NCBI GenBank assembly: GCA_022747635.1 | Contig: JAKTNV010000005.1 | Coordinates: 88,849,969-88,913,968 of the forward strand | DNA length: 64,000 nucleotides | Reading direction: 5' to 3' | Origin: Hetaerina americana | Lineage: Eukaryota; Arthropoda; Insecta; Odonata; Calopterygidae | Shown: positions 48,600 to 61,079 of the stretch, one piece after another | How the letters are laid out: each line of letters begins with the position of its first letter | Position numbering within the stretch: position 1 is the stretch's first letter | Translations under genes and position numbers: made by a program | Notes under the pieces: model-generated | What the model saw: only the letters and a program-made list of their open reading frames with translations | Told to the model about the DNA's origin: nothing | Database searches by the model: none

Positions 48600-48705
48600 T
48601 GCAAACACGTAAACCCTAGGTTAAGGAAAGCCCACCTAGGCGGGAGTCGAACCCGCGACCTCTGGGTTGATAGGCCATGACATTACCCCGGCGCCCCCGG
48701 GGCCA
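48600..48705 (-). repeat. tRNA-like sequence, probably a SINE head
   Basis: On the minus strand a perfect five-pair T-arm (gcggg-ttcgact-cccgc) with consensus B box occurs at about 48639-48655. Upstream sequence could form an anticodon-like arm, but the 5' end 'ggggcgccgggg' does not pair with the 3' end 'cctaggtg'. A working tRNA is therefore unlikely. Confidence 0.5.
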
Positions 48706-48814
48706 GTAGTATAGTTCTTGTCAGCGTTACGAAGACTGGAGAAAATAAGGTAAACACAGAGGGAGACTGACGACAAGGTTTTTACTATGCTAAGCTAAAA
48801 GAGTCAGTTGCCAG

Positions 48815-49090
48815 GGGAAATCCGAATAAGGCAGAAAGAGTTGGTGGATGGAATACTTCAAGGTAGTGGGAAGTATGAAGGCCGTGATAGAAGAGAGAAT
48901 GCTAGGTAAGCTGGGAAGAGGGAGGGAGTGTAGAATTATTAGACGTAATAAAGGTAGGGAAGAAGTTGGAAGAAACTAGAGAAAGAAATTAATTGGGCTA
49001 GAAAGAGGAAATTCTCGAGAAACGGATCTTTGGATCGATCTTAGGGACCGTTCAAAACCTAATTTTGACAAATAGAATCCCTTGAGGCAG
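48815..49090 (+). mobile_element. RTE LINE remnant, 3' end
   Basis: The plus strand gives 'LPGEIRIRQKELVDGILQGSG' and 'MKAVIEERMLGKLGRGREC', matching the RTE ORF end, and a tail 'gggaccgttcaaaacctaatt' at about 49046-49066. The tail hairpin is degraded. Confidence 0.7.
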
Positions 49091-51559
49091 TGAGATTGTT
49101 TAGTGGAGGGTATCTCGTGTATTGTTTTACTTCCTGTTCGATCTTGTATACTGTATTCCCGTTCCTAATTCCTCCCCGCAGTGGATTTTGATAGGAAACT
49201 ATTTGAAATGAACGGACATATTTCTTGTGTCAATTTATCTCTCTCCACTGTCTTTCACTCATCCCATCGATTAAGGAACTCGTCTTCCTTCCTATTTATT
49301 ACATCCAATGTTTTTACGATTGGTTGTCCCTGAATTTTTCAAATCAATAACCGATTTATAATGTTAATCGATTTTTCGATCGATTATTTTGAACTCTGTG
49401 GTTACATTACTTAATGTTTACCCATTGATCTCATTTATTCTAGCTTTCCCGAAAACTCTGCCAAAGTCGCCCTATATATCTGCCTTTTCCAGTGGAAGAA
49501 GTCACTTTTACGCCTTCGAAACTTGCTGCGTCCATTCACTTTCTCCCGTGGAGCTACATATTTCTAGGGCACCACATCCATTGCCTCTTCGAATCATAGC
49601 GAGATATCCATTTGCTACTCCGTCACTCAAAACCTTTTATCAAACATCGTTTCCTTGTAATCGTAATTTAGATAAAACTTATTTTGCTCAGCGTTAATGT
49701 GGCAAGTGGAACGACGCCTTTGGCACCGCGAGTGAAACTCCGCTCTCTAAATTACGACTTGAGGACATACGTGTCGCAGTCCATTCCTGATCGCAGTCAG
49801 TTTTCTCTTTAACAAGAATTTTCATGACGAGTTTCTGCTTTATGATCGGAATCTATTTATTTAATTAATCCCTGAAATGTACTCATCATCGGTTGTCCCA
49901 TTTAATTCCATGGTTTTCCTGATATTGCCAAAAATGTCCACTTTGATCATCGAATGACTTCGGATTTTTAAAGTTTGATGATTTGTGAAGCAGCGTATTT
50001 CGGATCTCTCGAGGCACTTTTCTTTTATCCCGATTGGCCATTAAAATTTAGATTAACGCATCACATTAATACATTTTTATGTCATGTGTGGATACCAGTA
50101 TTGAAGACTCAAAAGCATTCGAATTTCTACCGCACTCGATGGCATAGATAGCTATTATGACAAGAATCCCATTTTAAATTCATTGGGAAATTCCAAATTT
50201 TGATACTTCTGATTCATTCATGTTGATATTTAGAAAGAATTATTCATTATGTACTTTGCACGACTGCCAGGCTATCGTAAAAATAGCCAGAATTCCTCCG
50301 CGTTTTTTATTCTACTGCGGAATTCAAGTGTTCCCTAATTAGGGAAAATCAGCTTTGGACGTCATGGGCAATGGGTGACCGGGCGCTCACTAACAGCCTC
50401 GTGGCGCCTTTATTTTCGAGCCGTCTCCGTATTGAGGCAAACTCACTCCTCAGAGCGATTGATTATGGTGGTTGGGTTCACTCGCTCTGGTCATTCCAAC
50501 GCCGGCGCCTAAAAAAATGTGTCTGCCTATTTTATGAAATTTTGTTGCCCCTAGTTTAGTTTCCGAATCATCAGGATGCACCTGAAGGAACGACAAATTA
50601 TTTGGCTGGTTAATGCTGATTTCCAACGGGTGTATTTTTTTATCCATCGCGGACACTAGCCGTCAAAAGGCATGCTCTCAAACGCATTTTAATTTAATAC
50701 CAAACCCTCAAAGAGCTCGAGGCTGCAGCCTAAATATAGACAAAGGAAAAACGAGAGGAATTGAACAGCAAATGCCAAAGGAGGACGCACAATTGTGACA
50801 TTAACCCCATAAAAGGAAAAAAGCAGAGAGAAAATGATGGGTAAAAGAATAATAGGAGCTGAACTCGGTTTTTTAAAAGTAATTGTGATAATAAATTTTA
50901 TTACCCCCGAAAGAGAAGTTAACAAAAAGAAATTCACCCCAGGAATGTGAATGAATGTGTCAGCGAGGTTGACCATTATGTTTTGACTCGATGAGGTTAG
51001 TATGTATGTAATACTGTCATCAGATGGAGCATGTGTGGACATCGAAATACTTTTGAGTAATTCAACTCCTCTGGCATGTATTTTATCTTATTATTTTCAA
51101 TGAAAAATATTTTCAATTTCATCTGTTTTTGAGTGGAGCAAAGTTGTAACTGTAGTACTTAGTCTCCTCTGACCTATTTTCCCCTGAAAGTATATGACTT
51201 AGCATTGACTTTTATCTGAAAATAAATATGTTGGATCTAAGAGATGGTGATGGAAGACACTTAATCGCGTCGGAATGACTACTAACACGCGCATGAAACT
51301 AATGTAAACATGAAGAAATTTTCACCACATGAATGAAAATACTGATGCAACCATATTTTCCTGCAATGCTGCAAGAGTTTTATATCCAAAGTCCCCCGTA
51401 TGTTAGTCTAAAGCGACTGCGATATTCCTCTACCTACTGTCATTATCTTAAATAACTTGCTCAAAAGCGTCATTTCAATGTTCTGTAGTGACGCTGGCAG
51501 GAGTAAGGAGTAGGCTCTCTCGGTTGATATAGCATGGGTGCTGAAAAGAGACAAGTGAT
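49091..51559. other. AT-rich non-coding DNA, no gene recognised
   Basis: The open frames at 49389-49697 (102 codons) and 50689-51042 (117 codons, minus strand) have no recognisable domains and are not supported as genes. Confidence 0.5.
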
Positions 51560-52915
51560 AAGAAAAGAGACAAACGAAGCCATAGGAAGACAAAATGGGA
51601 ATATGACTAGTAAACCATGTTTTACAGATGAGGTTATTATACAGATAGAAAAAAGAAGGAAATGGAGAATATTTACATAGAGTTAGGTAGAAGAAAATAC
51701 AAAAATTTGAAAAATAAACTGAGGCGGGAAACTTATTGAGCGAAAGAAGCGTGGTGGAAGACAGTGCGAGGGGATGGAAAGTTTACCAAGGAAGGGTGAA
51801 GTTGGCTCGCCATACAGGAAGGTGAAAGAACTGTCAGGAAGAAAGAAGGGGAAATTGGCCCAAACAGTCAATGATAAGTCAGAGACATAATTAATTAAAC
51901 CAGGGATATTCCTAAAGCCAGGGTAGGAGACATCTGCAACCCTTACATGTCCCAGGCTGCTCAGGTGCGATTGGAGAATGAAGAGTCTGGATGGGCAGTG
52001 TTGGGAAGAAGAGTTATCACCTACGCTGTTCAAGGTAATTTTGGGGAAATGATTAGGGAGTCATGATAAGGACTGGAGATAGGAATGAAAGTCGGAAGGG
52101 AATTCGTGAAATGAGTTAAGTTTTCGGTTGATTAAACTCTAGTTAGCCAGTCAGCCAAGGGATTGGAGTCACTGTTGAACTCATTTGAAAGTCAATGTTA
52201 TACACGTAGGTATGAGGCGAAGAACGATTGTAACAAAATGTAAGCAACGGCTATGAGATTCTCGAGGAGGAGTAGGGCTATGTTAAACATTAATATAGAC
52301 GGGCTAACATTAGGACCGATGGTTTAGTTCATCTGTATCGGAAATGTTTTGGACCGAAATAGTCAAACTGGTAGGACCATGAGGATAACAATTGCCTTCG
52401 GTAGAGAAGCTTTCACTAGGATGAGGGAATCGTAGACATGGACTTGGATTAAGGATTTTAAGAATAGACTTCTTAAAACTTTGATATGAAGAGTGTTTTT
52501 GTGCGACGCGGAAACATGGTCATTGAAGCAGAGTGATAAACGTGGATTTTAGGCTTTTGAAATGTGGGTGTGGAGAAGGGTGGAGAAAGGGAAGTAGATA
52601 GAGTGGAAAGCAATTGAGGAAGTGCTAGGTATGGTGGGGGAGGAGAGAGGATTGGGAGAAGTAATAAGGAAGCAGGAAAAACGGATGCTAAGTATATGGA
52701 TAGGTAATGGAATGTTGAAGACTGTAAAAGGGGGGAGAATGTTAGGCAAACGAGGAAAGGGAAGGAATAGAATAGGAATGTTAGATGGAATGAAGGGAGG
52801 AATGAAGTGTACGCAGATGAAGGGGTGTTCCTTATAAATTAGTATGTTGGGTTTTACCGTGGTAGTCTGTGTGTTCCATCCAAAAACTACCTTAAACGGT
52901 AGAATGCCAATAATA
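51560..52915 (+). mobile_element. RTE LINE remnant, linker to 3' end
   Basis: About 51600-51880 encodes the linker ('YRKVKELSGRKKGKLAQTVND') and 51960-52060 decayed polymerase sequence ('LSPTLFKVILGK'). The region about 52300-52830 is the C-terminal part ('NGMLKTVKGGRMLGKRGKGRNRIGMLDGMKGGMK', here split for reading at GGR and GKR). The tail at 52870-52902 has a perfect hairpin at 52887-52902. Upstream parts of the polymerase are missing and frames shift often, but the last 200 bp are well preserved. Confidence 0.8.
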
Positions 52916-53790
52916 AGAGCACCGTAAACGACTTCAACGAGCTCATTTATAACTTTTAATAAATTTCAGAAAGTCCTTTGAATCGCTTGAGAAGCTAACT
53001 GTGTCGAATCGGAATCCCAATTGCTATTCTCGGGATGCCGGTGAGGGTTGGTTGCGCGCCGGTCTATCCAGATACCACTGTGTTGGATTTGTTATCCATG
53101 ATAGAGTTACTAATGTCTACCGAAGAGAGGAAAAATAAAAAGAAATCCAAATGGTTTACACTCTTGTTTCTGATCTGAGTTAATTACTTACCGTCGATCT
53201 TGCCTGTGTCAAATGCCCAGCTCTTGAACGAATCGTTTCACGTGAGTCAGTGGTATGAGGCAGTTCCTCACCGGGACGTTTCTAAATCAAAAATTATAGT
53301 ACTTTCGAATTGTCGTGCGTGCTTAACAGTTAGTTCTCGTATTCGGGAAATTGCTGTGAAGTGGCGGTGGTTGTCATTTCCCACAAATGCGCGCGCTACG
53401 CAATGTGATTTTTTTTATTTGGCGCTCGGTTATGGTGACCAGGAAGTCGAAGCTGGGGTTGAAATCCATGGCCTCACTTCTCCGATGGATCTCGTAATTC
53501 AGCATTTAAAAGAAATATGTTTTCAGCCCGTGGGTTTTTCTTCTCGCATTGCACTTTTTAGTCGGTTTTAACGATAGAAAAAGTTGAGATTTTTTTCCGT
53601 CTGCAATATTATTGCGAGTGCCATGCTAAGAGCAAATGTTTGTCAGCGTAGGCAGCAGTTCAACTGATCGACATGTATTCAAATTTGTGAAATTAAACTC
53701 TTAAGTTATATTTTTTCCCTTAGCACCCATGGGTACGGTCGAAGAGATCGTGTAAATAAAATCCTAGTGATTAAGTATTGAACAAATTCA
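52916..53790. other. Non-coding DNA, no gene recognised
   Basis: A 123-codon plus-strand frame at 53200-53571 has no recognisable domain. Nothing else seen. Confidence 0.45.
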
Positions 53791-53939
53791 TTTAAGATGC
53801 CAATTTCCCCCACGAACGATAAGGGATCAGCATAATGTTGTCCGACCGCGCGAGGAGGGAAAAGTACTTCGGGTAAAAAATAGTCTGTTGTGCAATCACA
53901 CCCTGCCATACAGTGGATTGCAGGGTACTATCTAATTAT
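53791..53939 (+). repeat. Unclassified dispersed repeat, copy 4
   Basis: It shares 'ttaagatgccaatttccccc', 'gtccgaccgcgcgagg' and the closing 'ggattgcagggtact' with copies 1 to 3. It covers only the 3' two-thirds of the repeat. Confidence 0.65.
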
Positions 53940-54807
53940 AAAATACTGGTATTAAAATCAAAGAACACTATGGCAGTTTTGCCATACCGATTCAAGTCGT
54001 GGTAGACTGTTTGCCGATTTGTGTTTCGTTGTGTCATTATTTCAAATCTTATCCGATTGAAGCGATCGAAAAGGTTTCATTTGCATACTTTGGTGAATGG
54101 TGATTGGTTTCCGCTAATGCCCACGGAACATCGCCAGTTCAGAAAGTAAAAAAACCTACCGTACTCTCTGTTGGCTTTGTCCCAGAAATCCTATAAATTA
54201 ATATAATTTCCATTTTCATGCGTGAAATGTGTTTCTTTGGTGATTGGATCGTATTGCTCATCAATCTATTAATTTCAATAGTACTTGAAGATCGTTTCCA
54301 TAATGAATTGTGTCTTACACGACTGCTAAACGTTCTTAGTGGGTGCAGATGTAAATAGAAGATGTTTTTCGACTTCGAAAACTAGGAATCTTGCGTAAAA
54401 TATTGGGTTAAGAGATGACTGAATGGTATGATTCAAGTTCTCCCACCGGTCGGTGGCTTTGTTTGAAGATTTGTCGTGCTCTTTGAGTGTGAGGTTTTTA
54501 GTATTTTAGTACAAAAGTGAAAGTGAAGAGACCAAAAAAATACGAATATCTATCGGGAATGGTCGGTGATGGTGACAACCTAAGGGATTGCACTGCTGCA
54601 TTAAATATATGATTTGGAAAACGTAGTCGCCTCAGTTAAATAATTACCACATTCGAATATATTTTGAGGCTCCTCCTCCAAGCTCTTTAGTGTTTAAAAC
54701 TTGAAAGGATTGAATCAATAAACGCCATTTCAATAAACTATCTTCATAATAAAGAAGAGTTGAAATTAGTTTAAATCGGCAGATTTACGGCAATTTTTTT
54801 CCTCAGA
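53940..54807. other. AT-rich non-coding DNA, no gene recognised
   Basis: No open frame or repeat could be supported. Confidence 0.5.
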
Positions 54808-55062
54808 ACAATTATTTTACCGAAGAATGATCTGAGGCTTTCCTGGCGAATACTGTGGATGAAGGCTTCTCGGGTTTCGCACCAGGTCGGGTTGGGTAGC
54901 ACCAACGTTTCGACAGCTAACTCCGCCATCGTCTTCAGGGTGAAGTCGATGTCATCGACTTCACCCTGAAGACGATGGCGGAGTTAGCTGTCGAAACGTT
55001 GGTGCTACCCAACCCGACCTGGTGCGAAACCCGAGAAGCCTTCATCCACAATTATTTTACCG
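54808..55062. repeat. Perfect 98-bp-arm palindrome inside a 15-bp direct repeat
   Basis: The segments 54854-54951 and 54953-55050 are exact inverted copies with one spacer base (54952). The unit is bounded by ACAATTATTTTACCG at 54808-54822 and 55048-55062, which looks like a target-site duplication; its last copy overlaps the palindrome by three bases. Thirty-one bases at 54823-54853 belong to the insert but lie outside the palindrome. The arms include 'gtcgaaacgttggtgctacc'. No coding potential. Confidence 0.93.
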
Positions 55063-58000
55063 TTAGCATAATCTTTTGCGTATCCGCGATGTACATAATC
55101 AATTTCGGCCTTCGCTGTGTTGAATCAACTATTTGCCTCTTTTAGAGATTTCCCATGATAGTTTTTGTGTGATGCAAGATCGTATTCAACTGCTGATGAT
55201 CCCTGCCTTAATACTACCCATCTGTTGCGTTGTCGTGAACCACTCGGTTGATAATGTATAGAGGTGCTTTAAGGGAACATTGGTAATTTCAGAATGTAAT
55301 GCCCGGGAAGCGGACTGAACAGCCGTCACAGAAAATTAACTAGGATTGGAAAGTGAACGGATATAATTGCGTTGTCTATCCTACCGGATGCTTTATTACC
55401 GTTCATCCGTAAATCATGGGATAGCGACTTTTTTTCAGTTTTCTATTCGTACTATTTAAGCAATGACGATGCTCCAAGTGATATTTCAGCGTTTTTATTT
55501 GAAAATGACGTATCTTCTCGTGTGATAAGATTCCTAGTAGCATAGTGATCAAGAATGGGTAGTTTGGGAATTTCCAATTACATGATTTCAACGTGGCCGA
55601 CAAGCAATACTCTCGGGAAACGAAACATAATGAAGATAATTGAAAGTTGTTAATCCGAGGAATGACACATACAACTCTCAACTCAACTCACACACACACA
55701 TTAAACTCTCCTACTAAATAATATTTTTAAGTGCACATATTTCTTCATTAACATTTCTTCCATTAGTTAGTGGTATCTTGATTGGTTATTTTGACTCTTG
55801 AGTCAATACGACATCCCATGATGCGAAGGAATTATTGGTACACGAAAAGGTAATCGAAGTTTATAAAACATTTTGTTGTCGCCGCATATTGGAATTGCGT
55901 CATGCCATCTTTGATTGATGGTGGAAGCAACCTTCGCGTTTAGAAAGTTATGACGAGGAAATTCCTGGTCCCTCACTTCTAAGTGCCTAATTACAAGTGC
56001 TCCGACAAACTGAGTCCATACGAGACCGAGAGGAATCGCGATAAATATTAAGCTCAAGATGCAGTTTTTAACCATTGTTGCGGAAAATTGGGAAATGATG
56101 CATTTTTGATTGTGTGTGACTGCACTTTATTCCTTCGCGGATGACTACTTTTCCTTCTTCTTCCTTATTGCGGCGGCGGTTCATCATCTCATCTCATTCG
56201 ACTCGGCGTTGCGCCGCTCGATCCGAGAACCGTTCGGTGGGAATTGACGTGAAAAGTCTCGTTGCATTATGAAGAAGAACCTCGTTGAAATTTTTATCAA
56301 TAACCATTTTATCATATTAGTGTTTGAATCACCAAGATGATGTATAATCACTATAAATCAGAAGTAATTTTATGTTATTAGGGTAATCATATCAGATGAG
56401 GTATGCTTACAATGAATCAGAAGTAATTAGATTTTCAAGTAGTAGATTAATTTGATATTTAATATTGAATTAAGTCAGATGGGTAAAAAGAGAGTAGGTC
56501 GTAGAGTTAGTGCGAAAGTCTCTCGGTGCACCAAGTAATGAAGTTGTGATGGCGGAACAAAAGTGTCATAACTCTCTCCGGTCCGCTTTTCGCCGTTCGA
56601 TTCCCATGGGGTGTCTCAGCATTTATTGAAAATGATTTATTTACGGCTTATAGCTGTTAATTACCTGTACTAGTCCGTGCGTTGAAGTTAATTGTCAAAT
56701 TAACACGTACTGTCTACCACCAATTCCGTACGACTTGTACCCTGGATTAAGGTCCATGCAGTTTCTATACTCTAGGGGATTGTCATATTAAACAGCTAAT
56801 TGATTCGCAAGGAAGGTAGCAGTTTATTCTTTCACTCAGCGTCATGTAGACGTATTTGGTATAACTTAGCCGAGGAGTTTCAGTGGTATTTCAATTGTCG
56901 ACACCTCCCGTGGCCCTGGGACACGTTTCATGCACCTCCCGAAATACCATGCTGGGACAGCAATTGTTTGACATGAATAAATGAGGAAATTCTGAAGGAA
57001 ATCGTTGAAAATTGTATACTTTTGACTAATACGCGGTACAAAATCATTAGAATTAGTGATATGAACTAAAATAATCAGGTTTATGTTAATACCTTTAGAA
57101 TTAGGCTGGTTCCATAGCAATGAGTCCTGCAGTGCAGTCCTGCAAAGTGGTTTGTAATGTTGATTTATTGGCTAGCGATCACGGTGTCCAGGTTTTTACA
57201 TTTCATTGAATGTATTAATATTTTCACTCCTGCCATACTCCACGTTTCCCCAAAAGTCGTGATCGGAATATTGGGGGCAAGAGTGAATCATCCAATGAAA
57301 TAAACCGGAGTTGAGAACTATCGCATGCCGTTGCAATTCCACCGTCACGTCATCTTACAGGCACTAAAATTATTTTTCTTTCCATTTTGCTTTAATTCCT
57401 TGAGCACCTCAATCCTATCGAATTCGTCTGCCAAGAATAACGCCCGGGTATATGTCGAGGGGCAGGTCTGCTATTATTTTAAAAAATTTTCCTTTTTAGA
57501 CTTTCCTCCACTTATCTCTTAACCTTGCGACTCTGTGGACGGAATGGCACCGTCACGACTGACTTGACTTTCATGGTGACCAAACAACCATACCGGCTCA
57601 AAACTCTCGGCTTCGATCCATCGGTAAAAATAGTTTCCTCCCGGGAGGGTTTTTCAGTACCATTCACGAGTACGGCGAATTGCGGATTTGTTTGTTGGGA
57701 AAAAAGGTCTCGGAGGTCAAACCCCTCGTGTTTAATAATATTTTATTAATGCCCAAATCTTCCGCATTGGCCCGCTATTGATGTCTGTGCTGTTCATATA
57801 TTTTTGAAAAAGAATTTTTGATGAGTTCCAAAGTTTATCAATGGATTTTCCGAAAGAATTATTATGACAGCAAGTGTGACAGCAAGCATTTATTATGTTT
57901 TCTTCGTGATTTTTTAAAAAATATACGGATACGCACGTATGACTTTCAACACTTGCGATTTCATTCCCTGGAGCATAACCAAGTTTTCTATCGTTGCTAA

Positions 58001-59159
58001 AAGGTTCTCACTCTATGTTGCTCGCTTTTTACGCGGATTTCTGCGGGGACCGTTAGTCTCTCCAGTGATCCAGCACGTTGCCAATTCCAAGGCATTGCGG
58101 GCGAGAGTGAACTAGGGTCCCATTCTTGCCTTTAAAAATATTTTCCTTTTTTTTTCAATGGGCGCCCCGAATATCAGAACGGAATCGTGCAGTGATTGCT
58201 CTTTTTATTCGCCCTCGCCAATCGGCGCTTTTGAAGGTCAAACACGCCGAATATAGGAAGGGTAAAAAAACAGGGCACACGACTGCGACGAGGGAAATAT
58301 CGAAGGGAAATTCCTTTCGTATTTTGGGAGTTCTTTTGCCGTGGAAATAATGACTCGGCCTTTCTAATTACCACGGAATTTTGAAACCTTGGAGGCCGCG
58401 TAGCTTTAAAAAAATTGTCACAGGCAGTAAGACGTTTTGTTTGCAATTTTTTTTTAAATCTACAATTCTCGTGTAAATCGGCGCAGTTATGGAATAACGG
58501 CGCGGAGTCGGCGAGTTCCCTTACAATTCACTTTTTTCTTCGAGTTCCGAGGAAAAACATGTTCCTTAGAACTCGTTCCGAGGTCGCGTAAATTCTTTAC
58601 GTGACGTATATTGTTAAGAATGTTACAGTACCTCAAACGAAAGTACCGAATGGATCTCTGGGGCGGGATGGCCCCATCCTTCATTTAGATGGTAAAATAG
58701 TACATCAAAGGTTGTGCTCCGTAAAATTCCTTGGAAATCAAGGAACGTATTTTATTCCAAGGCAAGAAGATTAATCTCGGAAGAGAAAAGTTTAACGGAA
58801 ACTTTGGGTTAAAAGTTTTCATCAAAAGATCGATGCTTAAGAGGATTATATCGACTTTTGATCCGTATACCGATAACGTTTGCTTTTTCCTTTTGAGATG
58901 CGCTGTACATATCTAGGAATAACATTTATGACCGTGAAACCTAACGAACATAAGCAAAGCTTTTGACTCTCGACTTTATCGCCCTTAGAAATGTGGTGGG
59001 CCACCTACCGTGGGTCCAAGGGTGGACCTACTGGAGATCAGCTCGGCACAGTAATTTGGAGCATTGTAACACTATATGTGATATCTCCTATGTTATGTGG
59101 ATAATTAACGTTATTGTCTGTACTTACTGAACGGGGCTGAATCTAGAGCCTTTTGAAAG
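55063..59159. other. AT-rich non-coding DNA, no gene recognised
   Basis: All open frames are under 95 codons and none is recognised. An (AC)n stub lies at about 55688-55700. Confidence 0.5.
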
Positions 59160-60450
59160 AGAATCACTTTTTCACTTTTTTTCCATCACTCTCACTTTTC
59201 AATCGAGGGATGAGCATTTTCCCCCCATGCCTGCAGCGACGAAATTCAATGAAAGGCCAACCTGCTGTCCCGGGACGTTTTCTGTATCGATGAGTCGATG
59301 ATTTCGGCGGGAAGCGAATGGAGTGGCGCGGGCGGCAAACAGGTTGTCCTGACCACCTCAACACCGAATCCAGGGCGGACGGTCCGGGTGACGCTTTCTC
59401 ATGCCATCCCCTCCGAAACACCTTCGGTCTGGGCGCCGGTGATCGCCTCGTCTCACGCGGAGATAGTCCGATGGGATCTTCGAAGGCGGAGGGCGGATCT
59501 CCATCTCGTCGCCCGCCCTCACTGAAGGTGGCTACCGAGGGCAACGCTGGGCGGACAACGGACTGTCCACCACCGTCCACGTGACGATAATACGTCCCAA
59601 CCTTCCTGGCGGCGTCGCGCGAGGCGATAGGGAACGGTTCACGGAGCGGTGATTCGTGTCCCTCGCGGCCTTCCGATTGCGGGAGCGGACCCCCCCCCCC
59701 TTTTCCCCCAGGGCACGTGCGCGCGCGAGAGCGGTGGTGGATTAGAGCGACCTACCTCCGATCCTCGGGTCTCCTCTCTCGCCCTTGCCGGCAAGGATAT
59801 GGGCTGCCTCCCCGGGGGTCCCCTTCTGGTCCTGTGGGCGTCTCACCCTGGGCGTCCTCGGCGCGTGCAAGTCGCTCGGCGTCCGCCTTTCAAGAGTGTC
59901 CGTGGAGCGAAAGCATCCGAGGGATTGACAGCAGGGAAGTGTTATGGCGGAGGTGGCGGCGGATGGGGAGAGGGAGGACGGGGGAAAGGGTGCGGTGGTG
60001 GATGCACCGTGCCGCGTCTCTAGCATCCTGCTCTGTGCATGCGTGTGGTGGGACGGGGGGTGGTTTGAGGGGAGAGGGGGGTCGTGGGAATCTGGAATGG
60101 GGATGAGGGAGGGAGGTGATATGGAAGCGGTTGAATGGATGCGAGGGTGTGTGAGGGGGAGGGTGGGGAGAGGTGGCATGGAAGGGGGAGGCTAGTTCGT
60201 TTTACCTCGCTTTCTGTGCAAGGGTCGAGGGAAAGGCTTTCGACAGAATTGGAGCGAGAGTGATGCGGTGTGGTGTGTGTGAATAAGTGTGGGTTGGGTC
60301 CAGCGGGGTGGGATGGAGGATGGGGGGTTGGTGGGTGGGGAGAGCAGTGCTGCCGATGCAGCCGGGTGAGAGAGGATGAGTGGGAGCTGAATGGAGAGCG
60401 GTCCCCGGTGCTGTGGATTTCGAAGGGCGTGGGGATTGGCGATTAGATTT
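59160..60450. other. GC-rich island, possible promoter or 5' exon region
   Basis: GC content rises sharply, with many CpG up to about 59950, then a G-rich plus strand with long GGGAGG-type runs to 60450. Overlapping frames of 80-145 codons on both strands are rich in Gly, Arg, Pro and Ser and look like by-products of composition. No domain was recognised. CpG-dense islands in an AT-rich insect genome often mark promoters or first exons, but I found no splice-linked coding sequence nearby. Confidence 0.35.
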
Positions 60451-61079
60451 AATTTTTCGAAAAACAGCAAATGTTACCATTTTGAGTAAAACATGTGTGG
60501 TAAGGAGAAAATGATCTAGGTTTCTCTTAAATTACTGCCCTGAAGTTAATTGTCAGTCAATCGCAATTTTTGACTGGTATGGCATAAATATTTTCCTCTA
60601 ACAAGTGAGCGTACGTAGTACAAATCTCCCCACTGAGTCCCAAACCAGTAAGGAAACTCTTCATTCACTGCACTCGGTCATTCCATTGTCTTTGCGATAA
60701 AAACTTGGTATTGCGAAGAACTTTTTAAATCAAATATGAATTTATTTAATTATATGATAAGTTGACTATGGTGTCTTTATCAACTGGAAGTTAATTAAAG
60801 AGGTGCCGAGGAGAAACTGGGCATGCATAGAGAGAACGGAAGGAAGGAAAATAAAATGTTTAAGAAGAAGAAAAGAATAATGGGGAAGAATGAGAAGGAA
60901 GAAAGGACAAAAAGGTGGAAGATTTGTTAACACGGATATTTCAAAATTTCCATTGAACAGTTAATGGAATAGTAAACTATTACAAGCCCAAGGTTAGTCA
61001 GTGCCAGTAGGTTATTAGTGAGCAATGAGAATGGAATATATTTTACCGATGGACAGAACTGTTCAATGGATTTTTGAAC
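60451..61079. other. AT-rich non-coding DNA, no gene recognised
   Basis: A purine-rich stretch of 'gaagaagaaaag' type occurs at 60830-60920. Nothing else supported. Confidence 0.45.

Noticed and set aside
59164..60195. Multiple overlapping 75-145-codon frames in the GC-rich island
   Set aside because: They occur on both strands and in several frames, as expected where stop codons are rare; composition rather than coding explains them.
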